40,289 nt of DNA, taken from positions 96,434 through 136,722 of the forward strand of contig NZ_JABVCF010000017.1 of the NCBI RefSeq assembly GCF_014595955.1, read 5' to 3'. The DNA comes from Pseudaminobacter soli (ex Zhang et al. 2022). Lineage in GTDB: Bacteria > Pseudomonadota > Alphaproteobacteria > Rhizobiales > Rhizobiaceae. The first letter of the stretch is position 1; every line of letters begins with the position of its first letter. Shown here one piece after another: positions 22,368 to 30,756 of this stretch. Both the position numbers and the translations under genes were made by a program. The notes beneath the pieces were generated by a model. It was not told the origin of the DNA, searched no databases, and saw only the letters and a list, made by a program, of their open reading frames with translations.

Positions 22368-23291
22368 ATGCATCTGGGAGAGCTTGAGGCGTTCGACGCC
22401 GTCATGCGGATGGGCAGCACAAATCGCGCCGCCGACTTCCTGGGCATCAGCCAGCCGGCGGTCAGCCGCGCCATTGGTCGCCTTGCCAGATCCACAAGGC
22501 TGACCTTGTTCCGCCAGGTTGGCGGACGTCTTGTGCCGACGCCTGAGGCGTTGAGCCTGCACGAGGAAGTCCAGCGCGCTTTTGTTGGCCTCGACCAGCT
22601 GCGCGCCCGCGCCGCGATGATCCGCGAATTCGGCGCCGGTGGGCTTCGGCTGGCCTGCTACCCCGCGCTCGGTCTGTCCTTCGCACCCAAAGCGATCCAG
22701 CGATATCGAGCCAAGGACCGGTCAGGACACGTGACGCTCCTAATCGCAGGTTCAAACGCGGTGCGCGACATGGTCGCCTCCGGGCAGGCAGATGTCGGGC
22801 TGGCTGCCGACGAAATCGACGTGTCGCGCGTATCTACGCAGCCCTTCATGTCGGCGCCCGCCGTGTGCGTCATGCCGGCAGGCCATCGCTTGTCCAGCCG
22901 CCAAACTGTTTCGCCCACAGACCTCGTCAGCGAGCCGTTCATTGCTCTTTCACCGGATGACACCGTCCGCAGGCGGATCGAGCGTATTTTCGCAGAAGCC
23001 GACATGCAGACGCGCACGGTGGTCGAAACGCAATATTCCGAAGTGGTGTGCAATTTGGCGCTTGAAGGCGTTGGTGTTGGAATTGCCAACTCCATGACCT
23101 TCAGGGCCAGCAAATTCGAACAGCGTGGCTTGGTCGCTCGCCCATTCCATCCGAGGATCGCGTTTAGGGCCCTCATCCTCACCGCAAAGGAGCGATTGAA
23201 ATCTGCGCAAACACAAGCACTTGTTGCAGCGCTTCATGACACACGCAAGCAATTCGGTGTCATGGCCGCCCCTACCATGACCGATGACTAG
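22368..23291 (+). CDS. LysR-family transcriptional regulator
   Basis: A 307-residue protein from ATG 22368 (MHLGELEAFD). The N-terminal winged HTH is clear: AVMRMGSTNRAADFLGISQP followed by AVSRAIGRLARSTRLTLFRQ. The effector-binding domain follows (PAVCVMPAGHRLSSRQTVSP; VCNLALEGVGVGIANS). It is divergent from the cystathionine lyase-aapJQM operon and probably controls it in response to an amino acid or a sulfur compound. An in-frame GTG-like extension upstream (22320) would run through the operator-like dyad, so it is unlikely to be translated. Typical length for the family is ~300 residues. Confidence 0.85.
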   Translation: MHLGELEAFDAVMRMGSTNRAADFLGISQPAVSRAIGRLARSTRLTLFRQVGGRLVPTPEALSLHEEVQRAFVGLDQLRARAAMIREFGAGGLRLACYPALGLSFAPKAIQRYRAKDRSGHVTLLIAGSNAVRDMVASGQADVGLAADEIDVSRVSTQPFMSAPAVCVMPAGHRLSSRQTVSPTDLVSEPFIALSPDDTVRRRIERIFAEADMQTRTVVETQYSEVVCNLALEGVGVGIANSMTFRASKFEQRGLVARPFHPRIAFRALILTAKERLKSAQTQALVAALHDTRKQFGVMAAPTMTDD

Positions 23292-23500
23292 TCCAGGGTA
23301 GATCGTCAGCGTGAGAGCCGCATCACCGGAACACTGCCTGTGCGTGTGAGCCAGCCGGTTCTAGACGATCCAGAGATTGGCATTGTGACGTGATCGTCGC
23401 AAAAATGGTCATGTCGCATACGCGGTTGCGCTTGGGTCTGAGATGGCTGGATCGGCATCGTTACAGGCCAAACGCGATGAAGTTAATGCCCGGCAATGGC

Positions 23501-23531
23501 TTGACCCTGTAGCCGCTTCAGGGTGCACGTT
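23501..23531 (+). promoter_or_regulatory. MerR-type operator/promoter upstream of ccdA
   Basis: TTGACC (23501-23506) starts a near-palindrome ACCCTG...CAGGGT (23504-23524; 18 of 21 positions symmetric). The motif ACCCTGTAG is identical to that between the zntA and MerR genes at 29682-29702. The -10 region (CACGTT at 23526-23531) is weak, and the predicted start leaves almost no leader before ATG 23541. The shared operator suggests control by the ZntR/CadR-like regulator at 29706. Confidence 0.55.
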
Positions 23532-23540
23532 GCCGCTAGA

Positions 23541-24266
23541 ATGAACTTCGAGATATCCAACATCGGCATTGTGACGGCAGTCGCGGCGGGAGCGGTTTCG
23601 TTCCTGTCGCCCTGCGTGCTGCCGCTTGTTCCAGGATATGTCTCGTTCATCGCTGGCCGGGCGGGCGCGGCAACACGCCACCGGGCGGCGGTCATGCTCC
23701 TGAGCCTGGCCTTCGTGCTGGGGTTCTCGACGGTCTTTGTTGGCTTGGGCGCGAGCGCGACGGTATTCAGCCGCCTGCTGCGCGCCTACAGCTACGAGGC
23801 CGGGATCGTCGGCGGCGCGATCATCGTCGCGTTCGGCCTCGTCACCGCCGGGTTGGTGCGCATTCCGTGGATGCAGAACGACCTGCGCTACCACGGCAGG
23901 ATTCCCAGCGGCGGACCGCTCGGGGCTTATCTGCTGGGCCTTGCGTTCGCCTTCGGATGGACGCCTTGCATCGGTCCGATCCTCGGGGCGATCCTCACGG
24001 TCAGCGCCGTCTCCGCCACCGCAGCTGACGGCATCGTGCTGCTGTCGCTCTATTCGCTCGGCCTCGGCGTGCCGTTCGTGCTTGCCGCCCTCTTCACCCA
24101 GACACTGATGGGAAGCTTGCCACGCATGCGGAGGGCAGGCCGATACCTGCAGGTCGGCGCAGGCGGCATCATGATCGTGATGGGCGTCGCGATGATGACC
24201 GGACAGATGACGCGCTTCGCGTTCTGGCTCCTCGAAACCTTTCCCGCATTCGGGAGCATCGGATGA
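23541..24266 (+). CDS. ccdA: CcdA-family thiol:disulfide electron carrier (cytochrome c biogenesis)
   Basis: A 241-residue membrane protein with six hydrophobic segments. The two redox-active cysteines of CcdA/DsbD-beta are Cys 25 in FLSPCVLPLVPGYVSFIAG and Cys 143 in FGWTPCIGPILGAILT. It moves reducing equivalents from cytoplasmic thioredoxin across the inner membrane to periplasmic thiol oxidoreductases. The start is ATG 23541; its stop overlaps dsbB (ATGA). It is first in a three-gene operon with a DsbB-type and a DsbA-type gene, an unusual mix of reducing and oxidising functions. The preceding MerR-type operator suggests metal-inducible expression. Confidence 0.85.
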   Translation: MNFEISNIGIVTAVAAGAVSFLSPCVLPLVPGYVSFIAGRAGAATRHRAAVMLLSLAFVLGFSTVFVGLGASATVFSRLLRAYSYEAGIVGGAIIVAFGLVTAGLVRIPWMQNDLRYHGRIPSGGPLGAYLLGLAFAFGWTPCIGPILGAILTVSAVSATAADGIVLLSLYSLGLGVPFVLAALFTQTLMGSLPRMRRAGRYLQVGAGGIMIVMGVAMMTGQMTRFAFWLLETFPAFGSIG

Positions 24267-24694
24267 GCGACGTCACCCGCGAAGGATCATGGCCGCCGCT
24301 GTTCGCGGCCTTCGCGATCGCGCTGGCCGCCAGTCTCTCCGTGCTTTTCGTCGGCGAGGTGATGGGTCAGGTTCCCTGCAATCTCTGCTGGTTCCAGCGC
24401 GCCTTCATGTTCCCGCTGGCGGTCGTGCTTGGCCTGGCTGCCCTCCGCTCAGAAACGCATATAGCGGTGTATGGCATCGCGCTTGCGGTCGGCGGTTGGC
24501 TGGTCGCCGGGTTTCACACGCTTCTCTACGCCGGGATCATCCCGGACCGGATCCAGCCCTGCACGGCAACCGGCCCGTCCTGCTCCAGCGCCGACATGAC
24601 GATCCTGGGCATGCCGCTGCCGGCGCTGTCGCTCGGCGCGTTCAGCGCCATCATTATCCTGCTCCTTCTCTCGCGCCGGAGGTCCGCGCCATGA
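24263..24694 (+). CDS. dsbB: DsbB/BdbC-like disulfide bond formation protein B
   Basis: A 143-residue protein with four hydrophobic segments. Both loop cysteine pairs are present: PCNLCWFQR (Cys 39, Cys 42) and PCTATGPSC (Cys 100, Cys 107). DsbB oxidises its DsbA partner and passes electrons to quinone. The compact size and the CNLCWFQR signature match the BdbC-type branch. Starts overlap both neighbours (ATG 24263 with the ccdA stop; the stop with dsbA), so translation is coupled. The probable partner is the DsbA-like protein encoded next. Confidence 0.85.
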   Translation: MSDVTREGSWPPLFAAFAIALAASLSVLFVGEVMGQVPCNLCWFQRAFMFPLAVVLGLAALRSETHIAVYGIALAVGGWLVAGFHTLLYAGIIPDRIQPCTATGPSCSSADMTILGMPLPALSLGAFSAIIILLLLSRRRSAP

Positions 24695-25344
24695 ATCGCC
24701 GCACTGTCGTCATCGGGACGGTCGCCCTTGCAGCCGCCGGCTTCGCTGCCGCCGCGGCGTACTATCCGGGAGGCCGCGCGCCAGCCGCCCCGGAAGGGGA
24801 AAATACCCTCGTTCGGCCCCATTCCCCGGTGATAGGTCCGGCCGACGCGCCGGTAACGATCGTCGAATTCCTTGATCCGTCCTGCGAGGCGTGCCGTGCG
24901 TTCTACCCGATCGTGAAGCAGATCCTGGCTGCCTACCCGGAGAAGACGAGGCTGGTGATCCGCTACGCGCCGCTGCACGAAGGCTCCGACGAGGCAGTGC
25001 GAATTCTCGAAGCCGCCCGCGTTCAGGACAAGTTCGTTGCCGTTCTCGAGAAGCTGTTCTTCGAGCAGCCGAACTGGGCGGTCCACGGCGCTCCCGATGT
25101 CGAAGCCGCCTGGCGTTTTGCGGGGGAAGCGGGGCTGGATGTCGCGAAGGCCCGCGGCGACGCGAAAGCCCCGTCCGTGGTCGCCGTGCTCAACAAGGAC
25201 ATCGAAGACATGAAGGCGGTCGGGCTACAGGGCACGCCCACCTTTTTCGTCAACGGCAAGCCATTGTCATCGTTCGGTCCGCAGCAGCTCCATGATCTCG
25301 TGGCAGCCGAGGTGAAGGCCGCGGACGGCGCGCAGACGCAGTAG
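24691..25344 (+). CDS. dsbA: DsbA/BdbD-like thioredoxin-fold oxidoreductase
   Basis: A 217-residue exported protein; ATG 24691 overlaps the dsbB stop. The signal peptide has a twin arginine start followed by a hydrophobic core (MNRRTVVIGTVALAAAGFAA). The thioredoxin-fold domain contains VTIVEFLDPSCEACRAFYP with the CEAC active site (Cys 65, Cys 68) and the cis-proline loop LQGTPTFFVNGKPL. It oxidises or reduces cysteines of periplasmic proteins and pairs with the upstream DsbB. Its stop lies three bases from the stop of the convergent monooxygenase gene, leaving no room for separate terminators apart from CCCGA-A-TCGGG at 25352-25362. Confidence 0.85.
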   Translation: MNRRTVVIGTVALAAAGFAAAAAYYPGGRAPAAPEGENTLVRPHSPVIGPADAPVTIVEFLDPSCEACRAFYPIVKQILAAYPEKTRLVIRYAPLHEGSDEAVRILEAARVQDKFVAVLEKLFFEQPNWAVHGAPDVEAAWRFAGEAGLDVAKARGDAKAPSVVAVLNKDIEDMKAVGLQGTPTFFVNGKPLSSFGPQQLHDLVAAEVKAADGAQTQ

Positions 25345-25347
25345 CGA

Positions 25348-26409
25348 TCATCCCGAATCGGGCTTGGCAATCCGTCTGACGATCTCCCGCGCATCGTCGC
25401 CGACGCCCATGACCAGTGCCGAAGCCCGGTTGCGCTGCCAAGGGCGTCCCAGGAAGTAGAGGCCGGGCACGGGAGAGATGCCACCGTCATGGATCGGCGA
25501 TCCCCGCCCGTCCTTCGTCCCCGGCACGTCGAGCCATCCGAAGTCGTCGGAGTAGCCGATCGCCCAGACGACGGCCGCCACCTCGGCGCTGCTGCCGTCC
25601 GCGAAGGTGGCGGTCCTGCCTTCGGCCTTGACGAGACGCGGGGCCATGGCGACGCCCGCTGCGGCCAGTGCCGCCAGGCTCCGCCCCCTGTCGGGAAACG
25701 GGTCGGCCTTCCGCATGATCCGGCCCAGGAAGGACTCGGCCCTGACGCGCATCAGGCCGAGGCTTCGCAGCCACCACCAGACGCTCCTTCCCATGATGCG
25801 CTCGGGAAAGAGCTTGCGGTGCTTCCCGGCGGCCAGCAAGGTCTCTCGCGTGGCTGCCAGTTCCACCGCTATGTCGCGCCCCGATGCGCCGTCGCCGACG
25901 ACCAGCACGCGGCCCGCGGGGACGCTGTCCGGCCCGCGGTAGGACTCGGGATCGAGCTGGACTATCGATCCATCGAAGCCTGATGCGATGGCGGGCTTCA
26001 CGGGCACCTGGAAGCCGCCCGTCGCGACGATGACTGCGCTCGCGCAGACTTCGGTTCCGTCCGAGAGCCGGGCGCGGAACCCGGTGCCCTCGGAGACGAG
26101 CCGGGAGACGCATGCGCTGGTCAGGACAGGCAGCGCGAACGCTGCGGCGTAGGCTTCGAGATAGTCGGCGAACTCGTCCCGTGTGGGATACCCCCCCGGA
26201 TCGCCAGAGAGCTTCAACCCGGGGAGCTGGCTGAAAGCCCGTGGCGTGAACAGCGTCAGGGAATCGTACCGCCTGCGCCAGCTGTCGCCGATGCGCTGCG
26301 CCGCCTCGACGATGAGGAACTCCAAGCCGGCCTGCTTCAGGTGATAGCCGGCGGCAAGCCCTGCCTGGCCAGCGCCGACGACGAGGACATCCAGAATTGG
26401 GTCAGGCAT
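25348..26409 (-). CDS. FAD-dependent NAD(P)H oxidoreductase (flavin monooxygenase/CzcO-like)
   Basis: A 353-residue flavoprotein. The FAD site is LDVLVVGAGQAGLAAGYHLK (Gly motif at 11-16), and the second Rossmann motif for NAD(P)H is RVLVVGDGASGRDIAVEL (172-177). The segment AVIVATGGFQVPVKPAI is also typical of flavin monooxygenases. Proteins of this type accompany metal resistance clusters (CzcO) in many alphaproteobacteria, although the substrate is usually unknown. Start ATG 26409 lies within the end of the SCO gene (8-base overlap). It is the last gene of the pcuC-SCO operon. A decayed second copy of its 5' end occurs at 30340-30560. Confidence 0.8.
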   Translation of the reverse strand: MPDPILDVLVVGAGQAGLAAGYHLKQAGLEFLIVEAAQRIGDSWRRRYDSLTLFTPRAFSQLPGLKLSGDPGGYPTRDEFADYLEAYAAAFALPVLTSACVSRLVSEGTGFRARLSDGTEVCASAVIVATGGFQVPVKPAIASGFDGSIVQLDPESYRGPDSVPAGRVLVVGDGASGRDIAVELAATRETLLAAGKHRKLFPERIMGRSVWWWLRSLGLMRVRAESFLGRIMRKADPFPDRGRSLAALAAAGVAMAPRLVKAEGRTATFADGSSAEVAAVVWAIGYSDDFGWLDVPGTKDGRGSPIHDGGISPVPGLYFLGRPWQRNRASALVMGVGDDAREIVRRIAKPDSG

Positions 26410-27010
26410 CGGCGAGCCGCCTGAGCTTAGCCAGCACGGTCTCGCGCGGCTCGTGCAGGTCGAGGGTTCCCGCGAAGCGGCCCTCGCCGTCCATGAGGAT
26501 CACGCCGGCGGTGTGGTCCATCGTGTAGCCACCGTCGTCGGTCGGAACCTTGCGGTAGTGGGCGGCGAATGCCTTCACCGCCGCGTCCGTCGCCGCCTTG
26601 TCGCCTCGGAGGGCTATGATGCGCCCGTCGAAGGCGGTCATGTATTCCGCCAGCACCGATTGCGTGTCGCGTTCCGGGTCGACCGTGATGAATAACGGGG
26701 TGATGCGGTCAGAAGCGGGACCGAGGTCGGCCATCAGGTCGGTGAGCTCATAGAGCGTCGTCGGGCAGATGTCCGGGCAATGGGTGAATCCGAAGAAGAC
26801 GAGGTAGGGCTTGCCCGCCAGCTTGGCGTTGTCGACGGTGTCGCCCTTATGCGAGCTCAGTTCGAATGGGCCGCCGACGCGGGCCGTTCCCGTCTCGACG
26901 GGTTCGGGCAACCCGGTCCCCGGCAGCAGGCCGCCGAAGCCGATCAGCAAGCCTGCCAGCACGGCGACGGCAGCCCAGGCGGCGATCCGGAACATTCTCA
27001 GGCCGCTCAA
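26402..27010 (-). CDS. SCO1/SenC-family copper-binding thioredoxin-like protein
   Basis: A 202-residue protein with an N-terminal membrane anchor (AAWAAVAVLAGLLIGFGGLL, about 10-29). FFGFTHCPDICPTTLYELTD has the CxxxC copper site (Cys 78, Cys 82), and the distal His ligand is His 166 in GGYTMDHTAG. SCO proteins deliver copper or reduce cysteines for assembly of the CuA site of cytochrome oxidase. It begins four bases into the PCu(A)C gene's end (overlap 27007-27010) and overlaps the oxidoreductase gene at its own 3' end. The pairing with a PCu(A)C chaperone is a known functional combination. Confidence 0.9.
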   Translation of the reverse strand: MSGLRMFRIAAWAAVAVLAGLLIGFGGLLPGTGLPEPVETGTARVGGPFELSSHKGDTVDNAKLAGKPYLVFFGFTHCPDICPTTLYELTDLMADLGPASDRITPLFITVDPERDTQSVLAEYMTAFDGRIIALRGDKAATDAAVKAFAAHYRKVPTDDGGYTMDHTAGVILMDGEGRFAGTLDLHEPRETVLAKLRRLADA

Positions 27011-27495
27011 TTGGACCCTCCATGCCCAGAGTGGTCCTCAGGAGCCGCCTCGTCCGCCCTGCGCTGGACGACAAACTCGACCTCGACTGCGCCCGCCTTC
27101 TCGAACACGAGGGTGGCCGGGAACCGCTCGCCGTCCTTTAGCTGCCGCTCCGGCCCGATGAACATGACGTGCAGCTTCTCGGCCGCGAAATCGACGGTCG
27201 TTCCGGGTTCCAGCGGAAGGCCCTCGACAGGCCGCATGCTGGCCACGCCGCTCTCGATCGCGGAGCGATGGATCTCGGCCCGCTCCGAAAGGGGGGAAGA
27301 TATTTCAACCAGGCGGTCGGCCTCCGCGCCCGAGTTCGTCAATGTCATGTAGCCGCTGGCAACAGGGGCCGATGGCGGCGTCGGCCGCGACCAGGGATGG
27401 CCAATCTCGATCATTCCGGCCTTGAACTCATGGGCAACCGAGGGAGCCATGAGGGCGATAAGGGCGGCAAGTGCCGCCGCGGTTCTGCGAAACAC
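27007..27495 (-). CDS. pcuC: PCu(A)C-type periplasmic copper chaperone
   Basis: A 162-residue exported protein with a signal peptide (RRTAAALAALIALMAPSVAH). The copper motif H-x10-M-x21-H-x-M is exact: His 76 (ERAEIHRS), Met 87 (VASMRPVEG), and His 109/Met 111 (KLHVMFIG). The C-terminal tail is His-rich (EDHSGHGGSN), a second copper-binding feature of this branch. PCu(A)C passes copper to SCO or directly to cytochrome oxidase. It begins a pcuC-SCO-monooxygenase unit 16 bases downstream of the zinc ATPase, so all four genes may be one transcript. Confidence 0.9.
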   Translation of the reverse strand: MFRRTAAALAALIALMAPSVAHEFKAGMIEIGHPWSRPTPPSAPVASGYMTLTNSGAEADRLVEISSPLSERAEIHRSAIESGVASMRPVEGLPLEPGTTVDFAAEKLHVMFIGPERQLKDGERFPATLVFEKAGAVEVEFVVQRRADEAAPEDHSGHGGSN

Positions 27496-27511
27496 GTCGA
27501 TGTCCTTCCAG

Positions 27512-29638
27512 TTACTTCGATGGCCGATAGGCCAGCAGCCTGAGAGCGTTGGCGGTGACGAGCACGGTGGCTCCGGTGTCGGCGAGGATCGCCATCCAGA
27601 GCGTCGTCACGCCGAAGAGGGTGGTGGCGAGGAACACGGCCTTCAGTCCCAGCGCCAGCGCGACGTTCTGCCAGATGTTGCCGAGCGTCGCCTGCGACAA
27701 AGCGACCAGATCAGCCACGCCTTCCACCCGGTCCCTGAGCAGAGCCGCGTCCGCGGTCTCCAGCGCCACGTCGGTGCCGCCACCCATGGCGATGCCGACC
27801 GAGGCGGCAGCGAGCGCGGGTGCGTCGTTGATGCCGTCGCCGACCATCGCGATCGGGCCGGCCTCCTTCAGCCTGCCGATCTCGGCGAGCTTCGCGTCGG
27901 GCAGCAGTTCGCCGCGGGCTTCCACGCCCAGCCCGGCCGCGATGGCGTTGGCCGTGCGCTGGTTGTCGCCGGAGAGCATCACGACGGCCACGCCGCGGTC
28001 CTTCAGCCGCCGTACGCCTTCCGCCGCGTCGTCCCGCGGCTCGTCCCGCAGCGCGATCAGCCCCTCGACCGTCTTGCCTGCCATGAGGACGACGACCGTC
28101 TTGCCCTCGCCTTCCAGCGCCTCGATGCGGTCCCGCACGTCGGCAGGTACTTCCGTCTCCTCGGCGGCATGGCGGGGCGACCCGACGGATGCAAAGCCGG
28201 ACTTGAGCCGCGCGGTGACCGCCTTGCCCGGAACCGCGATCCCGCCGCCGAAGGTCGCCGGAAGTTCGAGCGCACGCTCCTTGGCAGCCTCGACGATCGC
28301 CACGCCCAGCGGATGGCTGACGTTCCTCTCGACGGCGGCCGCCTTGGCCAAGACGTCGTCCTCGGCGCCGACGACGGCGACCACGTCGGTGACTTTGGGA
28401 TGGCCGCGGGTCAGCGTGCCCGTCTTGTCGAACGCCACGGTCGCGACCTTGCCGAGCGTCTCGAGTGCAGCGCCGCCCTTGATCAAGAGGCCGTGCCGCG
28501 CCCCGGCGGCGAGGCCCGACGCGATGGCCGCCGGGGTCGAGATCACCAGCGCGCACGGGCAGGCGATCAGCAGCGTCGCGAGGCCACGGTATATCCAGGT
28601 CATCCAGTCGCCGCCGAAGAAGATTGGCGGTACGACGATGATGAGGGCCGCGACCGCCATTGCGCCGGGCGTATACAAGCGCGAGAAGCGGTCGATCATA
28701 CGCGCGGTCGGAGCCTTCGATTCCTGCGCCTCTTCGACCATGTGGATAATCCGCGCGATCGTGTTGTCGGCCGCCACATGGGTGATCCTGACGCGCAGTT
28801 CGCCGTTGGCGTTGATCGATCCCGCGTAGACCTTCGCCCCGGCCTCCTTGAGGACCGGGACGGACTCGCCCGTGACGGGCGCTTCGTTCACTTCGGACGA
28901 GCCTTCCTCGACGACGCCGTCGGATGGGATCCTGTCTCCGGGGCGAACCACGACGCGGTCGTCGATGGCGAGATCTTCGACGGACACGGTTTCGGTCGAA
29001 CCCGAAGTCATTCGCAGCGCGGTGCGCGGCACGAGGTCGATCAGCGCCTCGATGCCCGCCCGCGCCCGTCCCGCCGCGACGGTCTCCAGGAGTTCACCGA
29101 CAGCGAAGAGGAAAATGACCACGGCCGCTTCTTCTGCCTCGCCGATGGCCACGGCGCCTAGCGCCGCGACGGACATCAGCGTCTCGATCGAGAAGGGTGA
29201 GCCTTCTAGCGCCCCGGCGATCGCACGGCGCGCGAACGGCACGACGCTGACCAGTGCGGCAGCAGCGAAGAGCCAAATATCCCACTGCGGCAGCGCCCAA
29301 GCCGCAACAAAGGCAGCTGCGAACAGCGCGCCGGTCACGAAGACGAGACGCGCCTTCGTTCCGCGCCACCATGGCTCCCTTGTCCGTTTCGTCGGCAGTG
29401 CGGATGTCGTCTTGGGAACTTGGCCGACGGGTTGATATCCGAGCGCGCGAACCTTGTCCTCGATCACGCGCCGCTGCGTCCGGTCTTCATCGACCTGCAA
29501 CGTCAGCGTCCCGGCCTGGTAGCTGACATTGACATCGCTCACGCCGGGCAGCCGCTGCATTGCGGTCTCGATCTTCATCGCGCAGGACGCGCAGTCCATG
29601 CCCTCGATCTGCAGCTTCAGCTGGCTTGCGGCAGCCAT
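27512..29638 (-). CDS. zntA: P1B-type Zn/Cd/Pb-exporting ATPase (ZntA/CadA family)
   Basis: A 708-residue ATPase; ATG 29638 is favoured because GAGG lies eight bases upstream (GTG 29671 also in frame). The N-terminal heavy-metal domain has IEGMDCASCAMK (Cys 16, Cys 19). Catalytic motifs are: the transmembrane metal site CPC (360-362), phosphorylated Asp 404 in DKTGTLT, the SHPLG His-Pro loop, and GDGINDAPALAAA. Lys in ALGLKAVFL and Asp in LADTGATVLV near the end are the diagnostic P1B-2 residues for zinc and cadmium. It exports divalent soft metals to the periplasm. It is divergent from a ZntR/CadR-like regulator with an operator between them. Confidence 0.9.
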   Translation of the reverse strand: MAAASQLKLQIEGMDCASCAMKIETAMQRLPGVSDVNVSYQAGTLTLQVDEDRTQRRVIEDKVRALGYQPVGQVPKTTSALPTKRTREPWWRGTKARLVFVTGALFAAAFVAAWALPQWDIWLFAAAALVSVVPFARRAIAGALEGSPFSIETLMSVAALGAVAIGEAEEAAVVIFLFAVGELLETVAAGRARAGIEALIDLVPRTALRMTSGSTETVSVEDLAIDDRVVVRPGDRIPSDGVVEEGSSEVNEAPVTGESVPVLKEAGAKVYAGSINANGELRVRITHVAADNTIARIIHMVEEAQESKAPTARMIDRFSRLYTPGAMAVAALIIVVPPIFFGGDWMTWIYRGLATLLIACPCALVISTPAAIASGLAAGARHGLLIKGGAALETLGKVATVAFDKTGTLTRGHPKVTDVVAVVGAEDDVLAKAAAVERNVSHPLGVAIVEAAKERALELPATFGGGIAVPGKAVTARLKSGFASVGSPRHAAEETEVPADVRDRIEALEGEGKTVVVLMAGKTVEGLIALRDEPRDDAAEGVRRLKDRGVAVVMLSGDNQRTANAIAAGLGVEARGELLPDAKLAEIGRLKEAGPIAMVGDGINDAPALAAASVGIAMGGGTDVALETADAALLRDRVEGVADLVALSQATLGNIWQNVALALGLKAVFLATTLFGVTTLWMAILADTGATVLVTANALRLLAYRPSK

Positions 29639-29671
29639 TTGCGTCACCTCGACATTCTCGACGTGACGCAC

Positions 29672-29702
29672 TAGCTAGGGGCTGTAGTCACTACAGGGTC
29701 AA
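29672..29702 (-). promoter_or_regulatory. MerR-type promoter of zntA
   Basis: On the minus strand TTGACC (29702-29697), a 19-base spacer, then TAGCTA (29677-29672). The spacer holds the perfect 15-base palindrome CTGTAGTCACTACAG (29682-29696). An over-long 19-base spacer with a central dyad is the hallmark of MerR-activated promoters. The adjacent MerR gene starts at 29706, so the regulator probably represses or autoregulates from the same site. Confidence 0.75.
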
Positions 29703-29705
29703 GCG

Positions 29706-30131
29706 ATGAATCCGAACATTATGACGATCGGCCACTTGGCCCGCGAGACCGGTACCAAGGTCGAAACCGTCCGCTTCTACGAGAAGTCGGGGCTGCTGCC
29801 GAAGCCCACCCGCACCGAAGGCAACTACCGCTCCTACGACCGGGCGCACCTCAACCGACTGAGCTTCATCCGGCGCGCCCGCGATCTGGGGTTCTCGCTC
29901 GACCAGATCCGGGCGCTCTTGGCGCTCTCCGACGATCGGGACCGCTCGTGCTCCGCCGTCGACGAAATCGCTAAGGAGCATCGACGGGAGGTCGAGCGGA
30001 AGATCGTCGACCTGCAGTCGCTGAAGAAGGAACTCGACCGGATGATCGACCAGTGCGGCTGCGGCGTCGTCGCCGACTGCCGGATCATCGAGTCGCTGTC
30101 TCCTCCGGATGCGTCAGGCAGCATCTTGTAG
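29706..30131 (+). CDS. MerR-family divalent metal regulator (ZntR/CadR type)
   Basis: A 141-residue protein; ATG 29706 or ATG 29721 could start it. The winged HTH reads MTIGHLARETGTKVETVRFY, then EKSGLLPKPTRTEGNYRSYD. The C-terminal coiled helix carries Cys 82 (RSCSAVDE) and the loop QCGCGVVADCRII (Cys 117, 119, 125). A cysteine in the position of Cys 82 marks sensors of Zn, Cd or Pb rather than copper, where Ser is usual. It is divergent from zntA and likely activates that gene through the 29682-29696 palindrome. A similar palindrome upstream of ccdA suggests a second target. Confidence 0.85.
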   Translation: MNPNIMTIGHLARETGTKVETVRFYEKSGLLPKPTRTEGNYRSYDRAHLNRLSFIRRARDLGFSLDQIRALLALSDDRDRSCSAVDEIAKEHRREVERKIVDLQSLKKELDRMIDQCGCGVVADCRIIESLSPPDASGSIL

Positions 30132-30339
30132 CTGTTTTACGCGGCGCCGCGCAGAAGACGCTCAGCAACGGCAATGCGGCCGATTGCGGAACCGGCAGCT
30201 TTCGGCCGACAAGGACGCGGACATTAGCCCAAGCAGCCTGATTCGATGCTGGCCCTTGACAGTTTGCGGTCTCAAATACGGGAGCCATCCGCTTCAGCAT
30301 CAAGAGGAAAGTGGGGAGGGGGGTGATGCCATTCCACCA
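30132..30339. other. Gene-free stretch after the MerR gene
   Basis: No coding region is supported. It contains ACGGGAGCCATCCGC (30278-30292), which matches the end motif of the IS at 15800-17196 at 13 of 15 positions, possibly the trace of a lost IS1111-type element. Confidence 0.35.
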
Positions 30340-30700
30340 GGCCCAGAGGCGGGGTAGCCATCCGGATCGTCGGGGAGCGCGAGGCCCGGCAATTGGCTGA
30401 AGACATGCGGTGTAAACAGGATGACCGAGCGTAGTGGTTCCGTCAGCTGTTCCCGACGCGGCATGGCTTCCAGGATCAGGAACTCCAGCCCCGCACGCCT
30501 GAGATGGTATCCAGCGACAAGGCCCGCTGTCCGCTGCCGATTACCAGGCCCAGCTGCCCATCAGGCATTGACGAGCCGCCGCAGCGTAACGAGCCCGGTG
30601 TCGCGCGGCTGTTTGCATGTCGAGCGTGCCCGCGAAGCGGGCCGTCCGCGGCCATGACGATCACGCCTCCGGTATGGTCCATGGATTAGCGGCCGCTCTC
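30340..30700 (-). pseudogene. Decayed second copy of the monooxygenase-SCO gene junction
   Basis: On the minus strand this stretch parallels 26200-26525 of the window. First comes the end of an SCO gene (MDHTGGVIVMAADG near 30640-30682, with the Cys-partner histidine context; compare YTMDHTAGVILMDGEG). Then follow the ATG-containing overlap region near 30565 and the first ~70 codons of a flavin monooxygenase. The matching DNA includes GGAACTCCAGCCC-type segments and stretches such as GAGCCGCCGCAGCGTAACGA. Multiple frameshifts and stops break all frames, including a lost FAD Gly motif. The order and 5'-3' arrangement are as in the intact copy, so it is a relic of a duplicated or horizontally acquired operon. 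Confidence 0.7.
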
Positions 30701-30756
30701 GAACGGAACCTTTTGGCGTCTCCAATCCGATTGCCAAGACAAACATTCAATGCTAT

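Noticed and set aside
24289-24690. N-terminal extension of the DsbA-like frame by 134 codons
   Set aside because: The extension runs through dsbB in another frame; the ATGA overlap and the signal peptide fix the start at 24691.
27422-29161. Plus-strand open frame of 579 codons opposite the first zinc ATPase
   Set aside because: It is antisense to a clear P1B ATPase and its composition (Arg, Gly, His, Asp rich, no domain) is typical of the shadow of a high-GC gene.
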